From assembly GCA_029976065.1 (NCBI GenBank), contig JARKNV010000072.1, positions 36,385 through 100,384 on the forward strand: a DNA stretch of 64,000 nucleotides. Direction: 5' to 3'. The position numbers and the translations under genes were made by a program. The stretch is from Selenomonadales bacterium. Lineage in GTDB: Bacteria > Bacillota > Negativicutes > Sporomusales > UBA7701. Below, one piece after another: positions 24,748 to 34,247 of the stretch. Position 1 is the stretch's first letter, and every line of letters begins with the position of its first letter. The notes under the pieces were generated by a model that did no database searches, was not told the origin of the DNA, and worked only from the letters and a program-made list of their open reading frames with translations.

Positions 24748-27700
24748 TTATTTGCCCCCATGATTACGGCTGAAGACCAGACCGGTTTTTCGCATCCGGT
24801 CGAGGGCAGCCCTGTAGTTAAACCATTTGCCAAGCGGGTTGGTCTGAAAATACAGGAATATAATCGGTGTAATGATTAGCGTAAACACCGTGGATGTCAA
24901 AAGCCCGCCGATGATGACCCAGGCCATGCTCACCCTTGTTTCGGACCCCTCTGTCATGGCGAGGGCGGTAGGAAGCATGCCCATGACCATGGTTAGAGTT
25001 GTCATGAATATCGGCTTGAGTCTGGTCTTGCCGGCCTCAATGATTGCGTCAAAGGCACTATGGCCGCGCGCCATTAAGGTAAGCGTATAATCAAGCAACA
25101 ATGTTCCATTTTTTGCCACGAGTCCGTCCATGACAAGTATGCCAATCAGCGAATAAAGATTAATGGTATTGCGGGTAGCGGCAAGGAAAAGCAGCGACCC
25201 GATTAACCCGAGCGGCAGCGAGAACATCCTGATCAGCGGGGTTGAGAGTGACTCGTAGAGCACTGCCAGCAGCATATACACCAGAATAAGCGATAAGGCC
25301 AGAGCCTGGAACATTTCGCCAAAGGTGTCCTTCATGCTGGTAGCTTGCCCGGAAAAACGGTAGGAGACATCTTGCCCTAATGCATCTGGCGTCATTTTAC
25401 CGGCAATGTCATTGAGAACTTCTTGCAGGGGCCGGTCGGTGATATTTGCCGTGATCGTGATCGCCCTTTGCTTATCAATCCGGTATAATTGCACCGGACC
25501 GGTACCTTCCGTGATTTTAGCAACATCACCAAGCGATACTTGGTATTTACCGGCCATGATCGGCAGCGACCGAATGTCGGACATCCTAAAACCTTCGCTG
25601 CCTTTCAGTCTTACGATTATATCGGTATCCTGCCCGTCATTATTAGGGTCGTTGGCGTAAACACCGGCCTGTTGGCCCGTAATGGCGACATTGAAAACAT
25701 TTGTTACCTCGCCAACCGAGGTGTTGAAGATTTTAACTTTCTCACGATCCACAGCCAGTTGAATTTCCGGCATTCCTTCGGTATAGTTGCTTCTGACATC
25801 TTTTAAGCCTTTTACCTGGGAAAGCGTGTTCAGCACCTGGTAATTGGCCTTTACCAGATTATCCATGTTCGAGCCGAGGATCTGAATCTGCACCGGTGCC
25901 CCGCCACCTCCGCCCCCGCCCCCGGAAACCCCAGCCACGGAGGATTGAGTTTCGTTGACCCTGGTGGTTGCGTTGGAAATGTTTTTGGCGGCATAAGCCC
26001 TGACCTGGTCAGTAATCTCCCAAACGCTGCGTTTACGCTCTTTCCGGTCCACAAGCCGCACTGAGATCGAGCCGACATTCGTGGTCGGCCGGCCAACGCT
26101 TGATAAGTAGTTCGTCACTTCCGGCACGGTCTGCAAATATTGCTCGAGATTGGCGATGACCTTGTTCGTCTGTTCGATGTTTTGCCCGACAGGCAATTCG
26201 ACGGATATCCGGAAACTGCTCTCGTCGGTTCGCGGCATATATTCCGCCCCGATGATACCGAGCGGGATCAAGGCGACGGCGAAAACAAAGAGGGCCACAA
26301 CACCGGCAACGACCTTTTTCCGATTAACCAAAGCTTTTCTGAGTAATTTTTCATATTGGACAGTCGCGGTCTCTTCCAACCGGTTCATGAAGTCCCAGGT
26401 GCGGCCCTTGGGCTCGGCAAGACCTTTTTTGAAAAGTTTGGAGGCCAGCATCGGCGTAAGGGTAAAGGAGACAAACATCGAGAACAAGGTCGCAAATACA
26501 ATCGTCAGGCCAAATTGGCGGAAAAACTGGCCGGTCATACCGGTCATAAAGGCGATCGGCATGAACACGACGATGTCGCAAAGCGTAATGGCAATCGCCG
26601 CCATACCGATCTCGGTCCGCCCTTCTTCGGCAGCGATTGCCGATTTCTTGCCCATCTGCATATGCCGGTGGATGTTTTCCAGAACAACAATGGAGTCATC
26701 GACCAAAATGCCGATGCAGAGAGCCATGCCCATCAGGGACATCATGTTGAAACTAAACCCGGCGATATACATGGCAAAGAAGGTTGAGATCAGCGAAGTT
26801 GGAATGGCGATAATTACCGCGGCGGTAGATCGCCACCCCCGCAGGAACAGATATAATATCAGACCGGTAGTAAACAGGCCTTCCAACAAACTGCCAAGCG
26901 TATTGGCAAGGGAATTGCTTACATACTGGGCTGCGTCGGTAATAACGGCGAATTTGTAGTTGGGATATTCCGCCTGCAGGCTGGCTAATTGGGCCCGAAC
27001 ATTTTTGACGGTGTCGACAATGTTGGCGTCGCTGTTCATATAGACGGATAGGGAAACGGCATCCGCCCCGTTGGTACGGCTATAACGGGTAACCCGGGCA
27101 TCCTGCTGCTTGATGGTAGCTACGTCTTTTAGCGGTATAGAAACGCCGGCGGCGTTAGGCACATTGATTTTGGCAATTTCTTCGGGCGTCAGATATTGGG
27201 CGACCAGCCGGACGTCGGCCTGGCTATTTTTGTTATATACGGTGCCGGAAGGAAGCAATACATTTTCGGCTTTTATTGTATTGACAATCTGATTGAGCGT
27301 CAGGTTATAAAAACGCAGCTTGTTCCGGTCGACGTCAACAGCGACTTCCTTATCCCGGCCGCCGTCGAGTTGTACTTCTGAAACGCCGTCGGCCCGTTGC
27401 AGACGCTCTTTAAAAATATTGTCTGCCTTGGAATATACATCGCCAAGCGGTTCGGCCGAGAGCACCGCAATTTCCATTATCGCCGACGCATTGACGTCCC
27501 GTTTGACGACCACCGGCTCATCAATTCCGTCAGGCAATCTTCGCCTGGCGGAATTGACCTGTTTCATTGCGTCAATTGAGGCGATATCCGCATTGGCCGT
27601 TAAATCGAATTCCATGATGATCATTGCATTTCCCGGGCTGGCAATCGCAGTGATATGTTTTAAATGGGCCACCGAGGACAAGGCCTCTTCCAGCGGCTTA

Positions 27701-27891
27701 ATGACCTGCGACTCCATTTCCGCCGTGCTCGCGCCGCCATAACGGACGGAAACGGTGACATACGGCGTGTTCAGGGCCGGCAGGAGCTCGACGCCGATCC
27801 GCTGAAAACTATATAGACCAAGCACGACAAAAAGCATAATGATCATCGTAATGCCGACAGGCCGCTGGATGGAGAATCTGGTAATATTCAC
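24748..27891 (-). CDS. RND multidrug efflux permease (HAE1/AcrB type)
   Basis: A 1,047-residue inner-membrane pump with the twelve-helix, two-large-loop RND layout. The proton-relay acidic pair is in GILVDDSIVVLENIHRHMQM, and the second half has the matching LYSLIGILVMDGLVAKNGTL segment. A Gly-rich stretch (residues about 655-665, eight Gly in a row) lies in the second periplasmic loop. GTG at 27891 follows AAAGGTGG. It lies 36 bases after the membrane-fusion protein gene. Length and motifs are complete, so it is probably functional, expelling hydrophobic compounds with an outer-membrane channel encoded elsewhere. Confidence 0.95.
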   Translation of the reverse strand: MNITRFSIQRPVGITMIIMLFVVLGLYSFQRIGVELLPALNTPYVTVSVRYGGASTAEMESQVIKPLEEALSSVAHLKHITAIASPGNAMIIMEFDLTANADIASIDAMKQVNSARRRLPDGIDEPVVVKRDVNASAIMEIAVLSAEPLGDVYSKADNIFKERLQRADGVSEVQLDGGRDKEVAVDVDRNKLRFYNLTLNQIVNTIKAENVLLPSGTVYNKNSQADVRLVAQYLTPEEIAKINVPNAAGVSIPLKDVATIKQQDARVTRYSRTNGADAVSLSVYMNSDANIVDTVKNVRAQLASLQAEYPNYKFAVITDAAQYVSNSLANTLGSLLEGLFTTGLILYLFLRGWRSTAAVIIAIPTSLISTFFAMYIAGFSFNMMSLMGMALCIGILVDDSIVVLENIHRHMQMGKKSAIAAEEGRTEIGMAAIAITLCDIVVFMPIAFMTGMTGQFFRQFGLTIVFATLFSMFVSFTLTPMLASKLFKKGLAEPKGRTWDFMNRLEETATVQYEKLLRKALVNRKKVVAGVVALFVFAVALIPLGIIGAEYMPRTDESSFRISVELPVGQNIEQTNKVIANLEQYLQTVPEVTNYLSSVGRPTTNVGSISVRLVDRKERKRSVWEITDQVRAYAAKNISNATTRVNETQSSVAGVSGGGGGGGGAPVQIQILGSNMDNLVKANYQVLNTLSQVKGLKDVRSNYTEGMPEIQLAVDREKVKIFNTSVGEVTNVFNVAITGQQAGVYANDPNNDGQDTDIIVRLKGSEGFRMSDIRSLPIMAGKYQVSLGDVAKITEGTGPVQLYRIDKQRAITITANITDRPLQEVLNDIAGKMTPDALGQDVSYRFSGQATSMKDTFGEMFQALALSLILVYMLLAVLYESLSTPLIRMFSLPLGLIGSLLFLAATRNTINLYSLIGILVMDGLVAKNGTLLLDYTLTLMARGHSAFDAIIEAGKTRLKPIFMTTLTMVMGMLPTALAMTEGSETRVSMAWVIIGGLLTSTVFTLIITPIIFLYFQTNPLGKWFNYRAALDRMRKTGLVFSRNHGGK

Positions 27892-27927
27892 GTTACTACC
27901 ACCTTTGGTTCCGAATTAGCCCGTCGA

Positions 27928-29187
27928 TTATCGCGACACTACGGTAGGATTGACGGTCATTCCGGCTTTCAGCCGCGCCAGGTTGGAAACGGCGATACGC
28001 TCGCCTTCGCTGACCCCTTTGATGATTTCGACGAATAGATCGTTGCGTAAGCCGATCTGGACCCCGCGCTCCACAACTTGGTTATTGTCATCAATAATGA
28101 ACACCCGCTCCCTGCCATTCACTGAAACAACCGCCTCTTTCGGCACAAATATGGTATTGGGCCGCAGAAGTATACTAATGTTGGTTCGCGCAAACAATCC
28201 CGCTTTCAGAGTATCGTCGGCACCCTCCAGGGCGAGCCTGACGGTGAAGGATTGCGTTGCCGCGTCCATCGCCGGACTGATATAGATGACTTTACTGCTG
28301 TAGGTTTTTCCCAGAGATTCAATGGCAACCTTGGCCGGCATGTCTAGCACAATCTGGCCGATATCCTGTTCGGATACCGGACAATCAACATATATCTTGC
28401 TATTGTCGACAATTGACAATAATTTCTGGCCGGCTTGGGCCAGACTGCCGGCTTCCGCCTGCCGAAAGCCGATGATTCCCGCTCGCGGCGCTCTTATGAT
28501 CATGTCGTTCCTTTGGTGCTGCAGCGCGTCTATGCCGCCTTGGGCCTTGTCCCGCGCGGCCTGCTTGGACATGACCGACGCCGAGCTCCCGGCCATAAGC
28601 TGGTTGGCCCAGGTATCGACCGCCGCCTTTGCCGCAATTACCGTTTGTTCGGCGCTATCTAACGCCTGCTTTGACACTGCGCCTTTTTCGTAAAGCGTCT
28701 TATATCTTTGAAAGTTCGCTAGGCTAAGCTGATAGTCCGACTTCGCCTTTTCGTAACTGGCCTGAAAGGAGGCATTGCTTTCGATGGCGTCCGCTTCGGC
28801 GCCGCGCAAAGCGGCTTCGTTTTGAGCGAGCGCCGCGTCAATATCGTTCGTATCCTGCACAAGCAATATCTGCCCGGCTTCAACTTGTTGGCCCAGCGTG
28901 ACGTTGATTTGAGTAATTTTACCGGAATATTTGGCAGAAATATCGACTTGTGCTTCCGGTACCGTTTTGCCTGTCAATTCAATTCGCCGCGTCATATCCC
29001 GGCGTGCGATATGTATGACCTCAACAGCAGGCTTGATATCGGAAGAGCGTTGAGTCGCAGGTGCTTTTCGGGATTGATAACCGTATAGTACCAATGCCAA
29101 AACAACAAGACCAACAATGCCAATCACTATTTTGATTTTTTTGCTGTCAGCCAGTCTGCGCCGGCCGCTGTCTGGTGTGTTATTCAA
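27928..29187 (-). CDS. RND efflux membrane-fusion protein (AcrA/HlyD type)
   Basis: A 419-residue periplasmic adaptor anchored by an N-terminal helix (residues about 19-41, IKIVIGIVGLVVLALVLYGY). The lipoyl half-motif lies near residues 75-105 (SAKYSGKITQINVTLGQQVE). A long alpha-hairpin (about 110-215) and the second lipoyl half with beta-barrel (IIRAPRAGIIGFRQAEAG) follow. TTG at 29187 follows GGGGTGAA; no ATG fits better. It links the RND pump to the outer membrane, which supports a diderm cell. No outer-membrane channel gene follows. Confidence 0.92.
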   Translation of the reverse strand: MNNTPDSGRRRLADSKKIKIVIGIVGLVVLALVLYGYQSRKAPATQRSSDIKPAVEVIHIARRDMTRRIELTGKTVPEAQVDISAKYSGKITQINVTLGQQVEAGQILLVQDTNDIDAALAQNEAALRGAEADAIESNASFQASYEKAKSDYQLSLANFQRYKTLYEKGAVSKQALDSAEQTVIAAKAAVDTWANQLMAGSSASVMSKQAARDKAQGGIDALQHQRNDMIIRAPRAGIIGFRQAEAGSLAQAGQKLLSIVDNSKIYVDCPVSEQDIGQIVLDMPAKVAIESLGKTYSSKVIYISPAMDAATQSFTVRLALEGADDTLKAGLFARTNISILLRPNTIFVPKEAVVSVNGRERVFIIDDNNQVVERGVQIGLRNDLFVEIIKGVSEGERIAVSNLARLKAGMTVNPTVVSR

Positions 29188-29442
29188 TTCTCTTCACCCC
29201 TTGGAGTTCTGTCCTTTGCAATACAGGCCCGTTCTTTTCAGTATATGTAAATGTTATTCATAGTCATATCGACAGATTACCGAGTATATAACGCTCATAA
29301 CATGATAACCGAAGAATATGACAAGGCTATGACATCATCGCCTTGTTAGCCGTAGGAAAGGGATAGTTTACCTTTATGACACATTTATAGCTACATGTTC
29401 TTTTGGGGGACGCAACCCATCCGTACTCCTATAAATAACAAA

Positions 29443-29467
29443 AAAACCCACGTACTACGCGGGTTTT
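29443..29467 (-). terminator. Terminator-like hairpin upstream of the efflux operon
   Basis: AAAACCCACG pairs with CGCGGGTTTT (one mismatch, five-base loop), with A/T runs on both sides. Together with the hairpin at 29591 it frames about 120 bases without a recognisable gene. The rest of 29188-29653 shows no coding sequence. Confidence 0.6.
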
Positions 29468-29590
29468 CGATTATTCCGGCTTTGCATGGCGGCGGCGATC
29501 CGTGATCTTGCAAATCCACCCTTTGGGTTGTCGATACCGTATATTCTTCAGTACCTGATCTAAACGGGATTACTTGTTCTTCAGCCAGGG

Positions 29591-29618
29591 AAAACGGCCG
29601 GGGTACCGGCCGTTTTTG
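29591..29618 (-). terminator. Terminator of the three-gene membrane-protein cluster
   Basis: A perfect inverted repeat (AAAACGGCCGG at 29591-29601 with CCGGCCGTTTT at 29606-29616) with A and T runs lies 36 bases after the last gene of the cluster. Confidence 0.85.
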
Positions 29619-29653
29619 CGCGTGGAGTGGTTCTGGCGCGGGGCTTGGGGGAT

Positions 29654-30895
29654 TTACGACGACACCCTGCCGACGCCAAACGCCGTACTGCTCCGCAGGA
29701 TTTGCTCGACCATGTTGGCCTGGGCATTTTCGCAACTGATGATGAGAACCAGTTCCGAAGCCTTGTTTTTTCTGTGTATAGACAGTTTCCGTCTTGTCAA
29801 AAGATAATCGCCCGCAATTCCGGCCGCCGCACCGCCGGCTAGCCCGATCAGGCCCCAGATGATCGGCCCCCAGGTCCAAACAAAGCCGTAGATGACGCCC
29901 AAAACCATCCCCGTCGTGCCAAGCATTGCGGCCGCATCCATTATGCTGATTCCGTCGGAGCGATGAATGGTGTCCAGAATCGCAAAATTCTTTTCTTGCT
30001 GAGCGAGAGGGATCGCCAGCATTTTTTCTTTGACGATCCCTTTTTCCTCCAGCTCGGTTATTGCCAGCTCGACAAAAGAGGAATGGTCAAACGTAGCCGC
30101 GATAAGCATTTCCGGTGCTCCTTCCGATTTTGCCACGGGAAGCTCAAGCCTCAACCGCTGGTATCTTTGGGCGAGAAATTCACGCTGTTCCGTGTCGAAG
30201 ATTTTATTGAGTTCGACGGTGGAACTATAGACATCATAGAGGGCAAAGCAGTAGATCGAGGGCAAGAACAGAAACCACTGCGGGTCGGCAACGGCCACCG
30301 CCTGGCTGAAATCCCCGAGCAAGGTGAAATGCAGGACCTGGAAAAACCGCGAATAGTAAACGCATACCATCCAGAAGGTAATCACGAAAAAGCCGGTTCC
30401 CATCCGCAGAAGATACATGTACCCCAGACCAGGGAGCACCAGGTTCCAGAAGGTGCTGACCAACGGTTCCCTTTTGTCCAGGAAATTGATGCTGAAGGGC
30501 AGCAGCTTGAATACATCGATGGGCGCTTTTTCCCTTTTGGCAAGCACCGTCTGTTTGTTGATATCCACGGTGTGGCTGTAGGCATCCCACAGCCCGTACG
30601 TATAAGCGAATACATAGGCCAGCAGCCACCTGGTGTCCAGCACTTCCTTGGCTTGATCGAACCGGCCCGTGAACGAGTATAAAATCGCCAGGTTCAACTG
30701 TGTTGCCAAATTGATGATTATTTCCATGACAACAAGGACATAGCCTTTGATATGACTGCCCAGCGTCATCTGGCCGAAGCCGCCGAACGACGCCGCCCAC
30801 CACATGCTCATCAACGGGTGCCGTACATGTATATCGGCGGTAGTCAACGCCGAAAGGTCCAACCTCTTTCGCCGCGGGGTGTAGCTGTCGCTCAT
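29654..30895 (-). CDS. Membrane protein of unknown function, paralogue of 31618-32871
   Basis: A 413-residue protein. The N-terminal half has about five hydrophobic segments in two similar units: WWAASFGGFGQMTLGSHIKG and VLPGLGYMYLLRMGTGFFVI, the second like a TM2-type G-x-G-x-x-Y-L hairpin. The C-terminal region (about 265-410) has an alpha/beta stretch (LIAATFDHSSFVELAITELE) and then two helices with a Gly-rich stretch (GPIIWGLIGLAGGAAAGIAG). It aligns along its whole length with the 31618-32871 product. It overlaps the CBO0543-type gene by four bases, so the three genes are translated together. Function not known. Confidence 0.8.
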   Translation of the reverse strand: MSDSYTPRRKRLDLSALTTADIHVRHPLMSMWWAASFGGFGQMTLGSHIKGYVLVVMEIIINLATQLNLAILYSFTGRFDQAKEVLDTRWLLAYVFAYTYGLWDAYSHTVDINKQTVLAKREKAPIDVFKLLPFSINFLDKREPLVSTFWNLVLPGLGYMYLLRMGTGFFVITFWMVCVYYSRFFQVLHFTLLGDFSQAVAVADPQWFLFLPSIYCFALYDVYSSTVELNKIFDTEQREFLAQRYQRLRLELPVAKSEGAPEMLIAATFDHSSFVELAITELEEKGIVKEKMLAIPLAQQEKNFAILDTIHRSDGISIMDAAAMLGTTGMVLGVIYGFVWTWGPIIWGLIGLAGGAAAGIAGDYLLTRRKLSIHRKNKASELVLIISCENAQANMVEQILRSSTAFGVGRVSS

Positions 30896-31455
30896 TGTTT
30901 GCGCCCCCCCGATTGCAGCGCGATCACGGTCTGAAGAATGAGCTTCAGAATAGTCGCGAGCAAAATATAGAGCGGAAAGCTGTAGTAGTATTTCCAGGTG
31001 AGCGTTTCATAGTATCCGAGCCAGGCGGTTATCGGTTCGGCGATAAAGGCCAGGGCCGCCGCCATGACCACGTTCGCAAGGATAAAGGCCTTCCATCGGG
31101 GACAGCACTGGTATACCAGCATGTACAAAATCGGCAGAACGGTCGTGTCGACGGGCAACAAATGCGGGAATTTAGGAACCAGCCTAATCGGGTAGTGCCA
31201 GCACCCGTAGGCAACGCCGATCGCATCTGCCGCTATCACTAGAACGAAGGTCATTACCCCGTAGCACCAAATTTCCAGCAGTCGCTTTTTATCCACCAGC
31301 CGCCACCACAAATACCAGGGCGCGATAAGGAAAACCAGCAGCAGCCACCATTTCCAGGTGTAAAGGGAATATTGCACCCAGAAATCATAGCTGAGCTGTA
31401 AATATAGCGAATGCGCCTCGTTAATCTGGGTCAAAAGGTCGCGCGGCAGTGCCAT
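30892..31455 (-). CDS. CBO0543-type multi-pass membrane protein
   Basis: A 187-residue membrane protein with about five helices, opening MALPRDLLTQINEAHSLYLQ. The layout YTWKWWLLLVFLIAPWYLWW, GVAYGCWHYPIRLVPKFPHL and LPVDTTVLPILYMLVYQ is typical of the CBO0543 family found in endospore-forming Firmicutes, whose role is unknown. Two adjacent ATGs (31458, 31455) follow GAGGGGG; the second gives the better spacing. It lies between two paralogous membrane proteins, overlapping the next gene by four bases, and starts about 160 bases after the previous one ends. Confidence 0.75.
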   Translation of the reverse strand: MALPRDLLTQINEAHSLYLQLSYDFWVQYSLYTWKWWLLLVFLIAPWYLWWRLVDKKRLLEIWCYGVMTFVLVIAADAIGVAYGCWHYPIRLVPKFPHLLPVDTTVLPILYMLVYQCCPRWKAFILANVVMAAALAFIAEPITAWLGYYETLTWKYYYSFPLYILLATILKLILQTVIALQSGGRKQ

Positions 31456-31617
31456 CATGCCCCCTCGATCTCTTGCGCGATTCAGGGCTGCCAAAAAAAT
31501 AATGCGCCCTTGGTTATTATGCCCAGCAAGGGGTAAACCAACCACGGCACACCGGCGAAGGTGACGTCCAGGTACACAAAGGTTGCGGCATTCCCGATTC
31601 GGCTGGCGGCGAACCGC

Positions 31618-32871
31618 TTATTCCTTCCGCCCGATACTGAGGGCAAGGTGGCCGGCTAACACGCGTTCCACCATTTCCGCCTCGGCTTTCCGGCAGGCCA
31701 CGATTACCATCACTTCCGTCGTTTTGCCGATAGGCGGCTGTTTTTGGGCAGATATTCGGTAATAGACGTACTTGAAGGCAATCCCGAGCGCCCCGCCGGC
31801 AAATAAGCCGATCAGGCCCCAGGCAATCGGCCCCCATTGCCACATAAAGCCCCACATCACCCCGAACAGCATAAACACCGTTCCCAAGGCCGTGGCTAAA
31901 TCGAACATGCTCAGCCCGTCGGCCCGGTGAATTGTGTCCAGCAATTGCCGCTCCTTCTGCGGCGCGTTCATCGGTATGGCGCAGATTTGCTCCGCGGCGA
32001 TGCCTTTCTGCTCCAATTCCGAGATGACGAGTTCAAGCATTATCGAGTGTTCGAACGACGCGGTAACGTACACTTCCGCTCCCACCTTTGTCGGCATTGC
32101 GAAGCCGGGTTGCTGGTATTTCCGCTTGATGAAGGCGGCTTGTTCCTTCTCGAACAGCCGGTTGTACTCTACGGTATTGACATAGCCGTCATAGGCAGCG
32201 AAACCGTACACCGACGGAAGGAACATCAGCCACGCCGGGTCGACAACCGCCTTGGCCTGCTCAAACAGTCCCAGGGCGGTAAATTGTATACCCTGGAGCA
32301 GGGAAGAGAAGTAGGCGATAGCAAGCCACCACACCAGCAGAAAGAAGCCGGTCGGTATCCTGTGGGTATACAGATGGCCAAGCCCGGGGGCGAACAAAGA
32401 CCAGGCCACCGCTACCCAGGGCGAGCGCTTGTCCAGTACGTTTATTTCCATGAACGACACGCTCACCGGCGGCTCTACGCTCTCTTTGTTCCGGTCGGCG
32501 AGAATGGATAGCTGGTTTAGCTGCAGCGCCAGCCGGTAGCTATCCCATATCGCGTAGATAAACACCGGGGCATAGAAGAGCAGCCAGCGGTTATTGACGA
32601 TTTCTTTCGCCAGGTCGAAGCGCCCGGTGAAGGTGTATAGGATGGCCAGATTGACTTTGGCTTGGGTATTGGTGATCATCTCCCAAAAAAACAGCAGAAA
32701 TCCGGTGACGTAGTTGCCCATGCTTATGTGACCGAAGCCCGGATAGGTGCAGGACCACCAGGCGATGGTGTAGGGATTGCGGAGGTGAAAGAAATTGGTG
32801 GCCAGGGAGTTGATCGCCCCCTTGGGCCGCCGCACTTGCGGTTGCGGCTGTTGTTGCGCCTGCTGACCCAC
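31618..32871 (-). CDS. Membrane protein of unknown function, paralogue of 29654-30895
   Basis: A 417-residue protein that opens with a Gln/Pro-rich tail (MGQQAQQQPQPQVRRPKG). Two G-F/L-G-H units with hydrophobic hairpins follow (WWSCTYPGFGHISMGNYVTG and LFAPGLGHLYTHRIPTGFFL). The C-terminal region repeats the paralogue's pattern: VYVTASFEHSIMLELVISEL, LLDTIHRADGLSMFDLATAL, then GPIAWGLIGLFAGGALGIAF and a last alpha/beta piece (VMVIVACRKAEAEMVERVLA). GTG at 32871 follows GGAGGG. It is the first gene of the three-gene cluster. The family is unknown to me; a membrane scaffold or sensor is possible. Confidence 0.8.
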   Translation of the reverse strand: MGQQAQQQPQPQVRRPKGAINSLATNFFHLRNPYTIAWWSCTYPGFGHISMGNYVTGFLLFFWEMITNTQAKVNLAILYTFTGRFDLAKEIVNNRWLLFYAPVFIYAIWDSYRLALQLNQLSILADRNKESVEPPVSVSFMEINVLDKRSPWVAVAWSLFAPGLGHLYTHRIPTGFFLLVWWLAIAYFSSLLQGIQFTALGLFEQAKAVVDPAWLMFLPSVYGFAAYDGYVNTVEYNRLFEKEQAAFIKRKYQQPGFAMPTKVGAEVYVTASFEHSIMLELVISELEQKGIAAEQICAIPMNAPQKERQLLDTIHRADGLSMFDLATALGTVFMLFGVMWGFMWQWGPIAWGLIGLFAGGALGIAFKYVYYRISAQKQPPIGKTTEVMVIVACRKAEAEMVERVLAGHLALSIGRKE

Positions 32872-32961
32872 GCCGTTCCCTCCAATGAAAAATATTCCCG
32901 GTATTCCAGTTTCACCCTACCGGCAAAAATTATTCATGTCCCGCTAAAGTGTACTAATGAA

Positions 32962-32996
32962 AAGAGCTCTGTTGTCGTTATAACAACAGAGCTCTT
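32962..32996 (-). terminator. Terminator downstream of the MORN-repeat gene
   Basis: A 14-base perfect inverted repeat (AAGAGCTCTGTTGT at 32962-32975 with ACAACAGAGCTCTT at 32983-32996) is followed on the minus strand by TTTTCATT. It lies about 180 bases after the MORN gene; the stretch between shows no gene. Confidence 0.78.
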
Positions 32997-33177
32997 GGGT
33001 TCATTCCACTTGAATCGCAACATAGCTTACCCATACCTAGAACGGCCCGCGCGGATGCATGGGGAGCGATAACCAGATGCAGCCAAGAGAATCGATGCCG
33101 GAGGTCAGGGTCCACAGCCGGAGATCGTGTACATCCACTCGGTGGCGGCCAGGCGGAAGCGGGCCTCCGTCCCGCGG

Positions 33178-33894
33178 CTACGGGACGGCGCCGGCGGGGC
33201 GGCCGTCGACCCAGCGGCCGGCTTTGACGGTGCCGTCGGGGAAGTGGAAGGTGCCTTCGCCGTCGAACTGGCCGTCGACGAAGTCGCCTTCGTAGCGGCC
33301 GCCGTTTTGATAGGTGAGGACGCCTTTGCCGGTGCGCTTGTCGTCGACGAAGTCGCCTTCGTAGCGGTCGCCGCCCGGCCAGATGAAGACGCCTTTGCCG
33401 GTCCTGACGCCGTTGACGAAGTCGCCTTCGTAAACGCAGCCGGCCGTTTGCGTGTCGGGCCCCCAGGTCATCCTCCCCTTGCCGTTGGGTTTGCCGTCGG
33501 CGAAGTCGCCTTCGTAGCGGCTGCCGCCGGCCCAGGTGTATATTCCCCGGCCGTTCATCCGGTCGGCGAAGTAGTCGCCTTCGTAGCGGTCGCCGCTGGG
33601 CCAGGAGAAAACGCCGCTGCCGCTGCGCATGCCGTTCAGCATGCCGCCTTTGTAGGTGCCGTCGATCCGGCCGTCGCGGTACCACTGCAGGACGCCGGGG
33701 CCGCTGCAGTAGCCTTCGCGGTCGGCGCCGCCGGTCCAGGTGACGGTTACGTCGGACCGCGGGTCGGCGTACCAGGCTTTGTAACCCTTGTCGGTTATGA
33801 TCCATGCGCCTTCGGCCCGCTCCATCCCAGGCAGGATGAGGAAGGCCGCGGCGAGGACGAGGCTGAGCAGGCTGCGCCTGAGCACAGGATTCAT
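33178..33894 (-). CDS. Exported MORN-repeat protein
   Basis: A 238-residue protein with a signal peptide (MNPVLRRSLLSLVLAAAFLI, cleavage likely after AEGA near residue 33). It then has six MORN-type repeats of about 23 residues between roughly residues 82 and 225, each built on Y-E-G-D-F...G-x-G-x-x-x-W/Y. One repeat contains a seven-residue insertion around TWGPDTQTAGC. MORN repeats form extended beta-hairpin sheets that bind membranes or proteins. ATG at 33894 follows AAGGAGGG. It is a single gene with no functional clue from its neighbours. Confidence 0.85.
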   Translation of the reverse strand: MNPVLRRSLLSLVLAAAFLILPGMERAEGAWIITDKGYKAWYADPRSDVTVTWTGGADREGYCSGPGVLQWYRDGRIDGTYKGGMLNGMRSGSGVFSWPSGDRYEGDYFADRMNGRGIYTWAGGSRYEGDFADGKPNGKGRMTWGPDTQTAGCVYEGDFVNGVRTGKGVFIWPGGDRYEGDFVDDKRTGKGVLTYQNGGRYEGDFVDGQFDGEGTFHFPDGTVKAGRWVDGRPAGAVP

Positions 33895-34037
33895 GCCGGT
33901 TCCCTCCTTGAAGCAGAACATTCTTTGTCAATATTTGTCGCGGTAACAATTCCACATTTTCGAATTATTTCCTGCCGGCGACGGGCGCAATGCGCCGAAA
34001 ACGGCGGCGGGACCGGGGTATGCGGCTTGGGCCGCTT

Positions 34038-34247
34038 TCAGTCGACCCTGATGTCGTCGACTTGCGCGAAGAATTTGTCGACTTTGCCGGGCGGGCCGGT
34101 GATTTCGAAGTCGTTGAGCCATTTGCCTTTGCCGGCGAAGCGCGTTTCGAGGTGGGCGAGAGTCACCCCGGCGGCGTCGGCCAGCATTCTTACCTTGTCC
34201 ACAGGCAGGCCGGTGGTGAGGGCCTTGGTGGTCGTGAGTTTGCGCAT
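34038..34247 (-). CDS. Small hypothetical protein (69 residues)
   Basis: A 69-residue soluble protein starting MRKLTTTKALTTGLPVDKVR with AAGGAG six bases upstream. It is mixed charged and hydrophobic, with no Cys, signal peptide or membrane segment. The middle (LADAAGVTLAHLETRFAGKG) looks helical and the end (GKVDKFFAQVDDIRVD) mixed. Family not recognised. It has its own leader, divergent from the histidine kinase gene. Confidence 0.6.
   Translation of the reverse strand: MRKLTTTKALTTGLPVDKVRMLADAAGVTLAHLETRFAGKGKWLNDFEITGPPGKVDKFFAQVDDIRVD

Noticed and set aside
24339..24833. Minus-strand frame across the structured region D
   Set aside because: It has no ribosome site, starts inside the RND gene, and its composition follows the hairpins; a structured noncoding region explains it better.
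33001..33177. Possible gene remnant after the MORN gene
   Set aside because: One frame reads somewhat protein-like but contains a stop and matches no family I know; it is more simply a 3' untranslated region.
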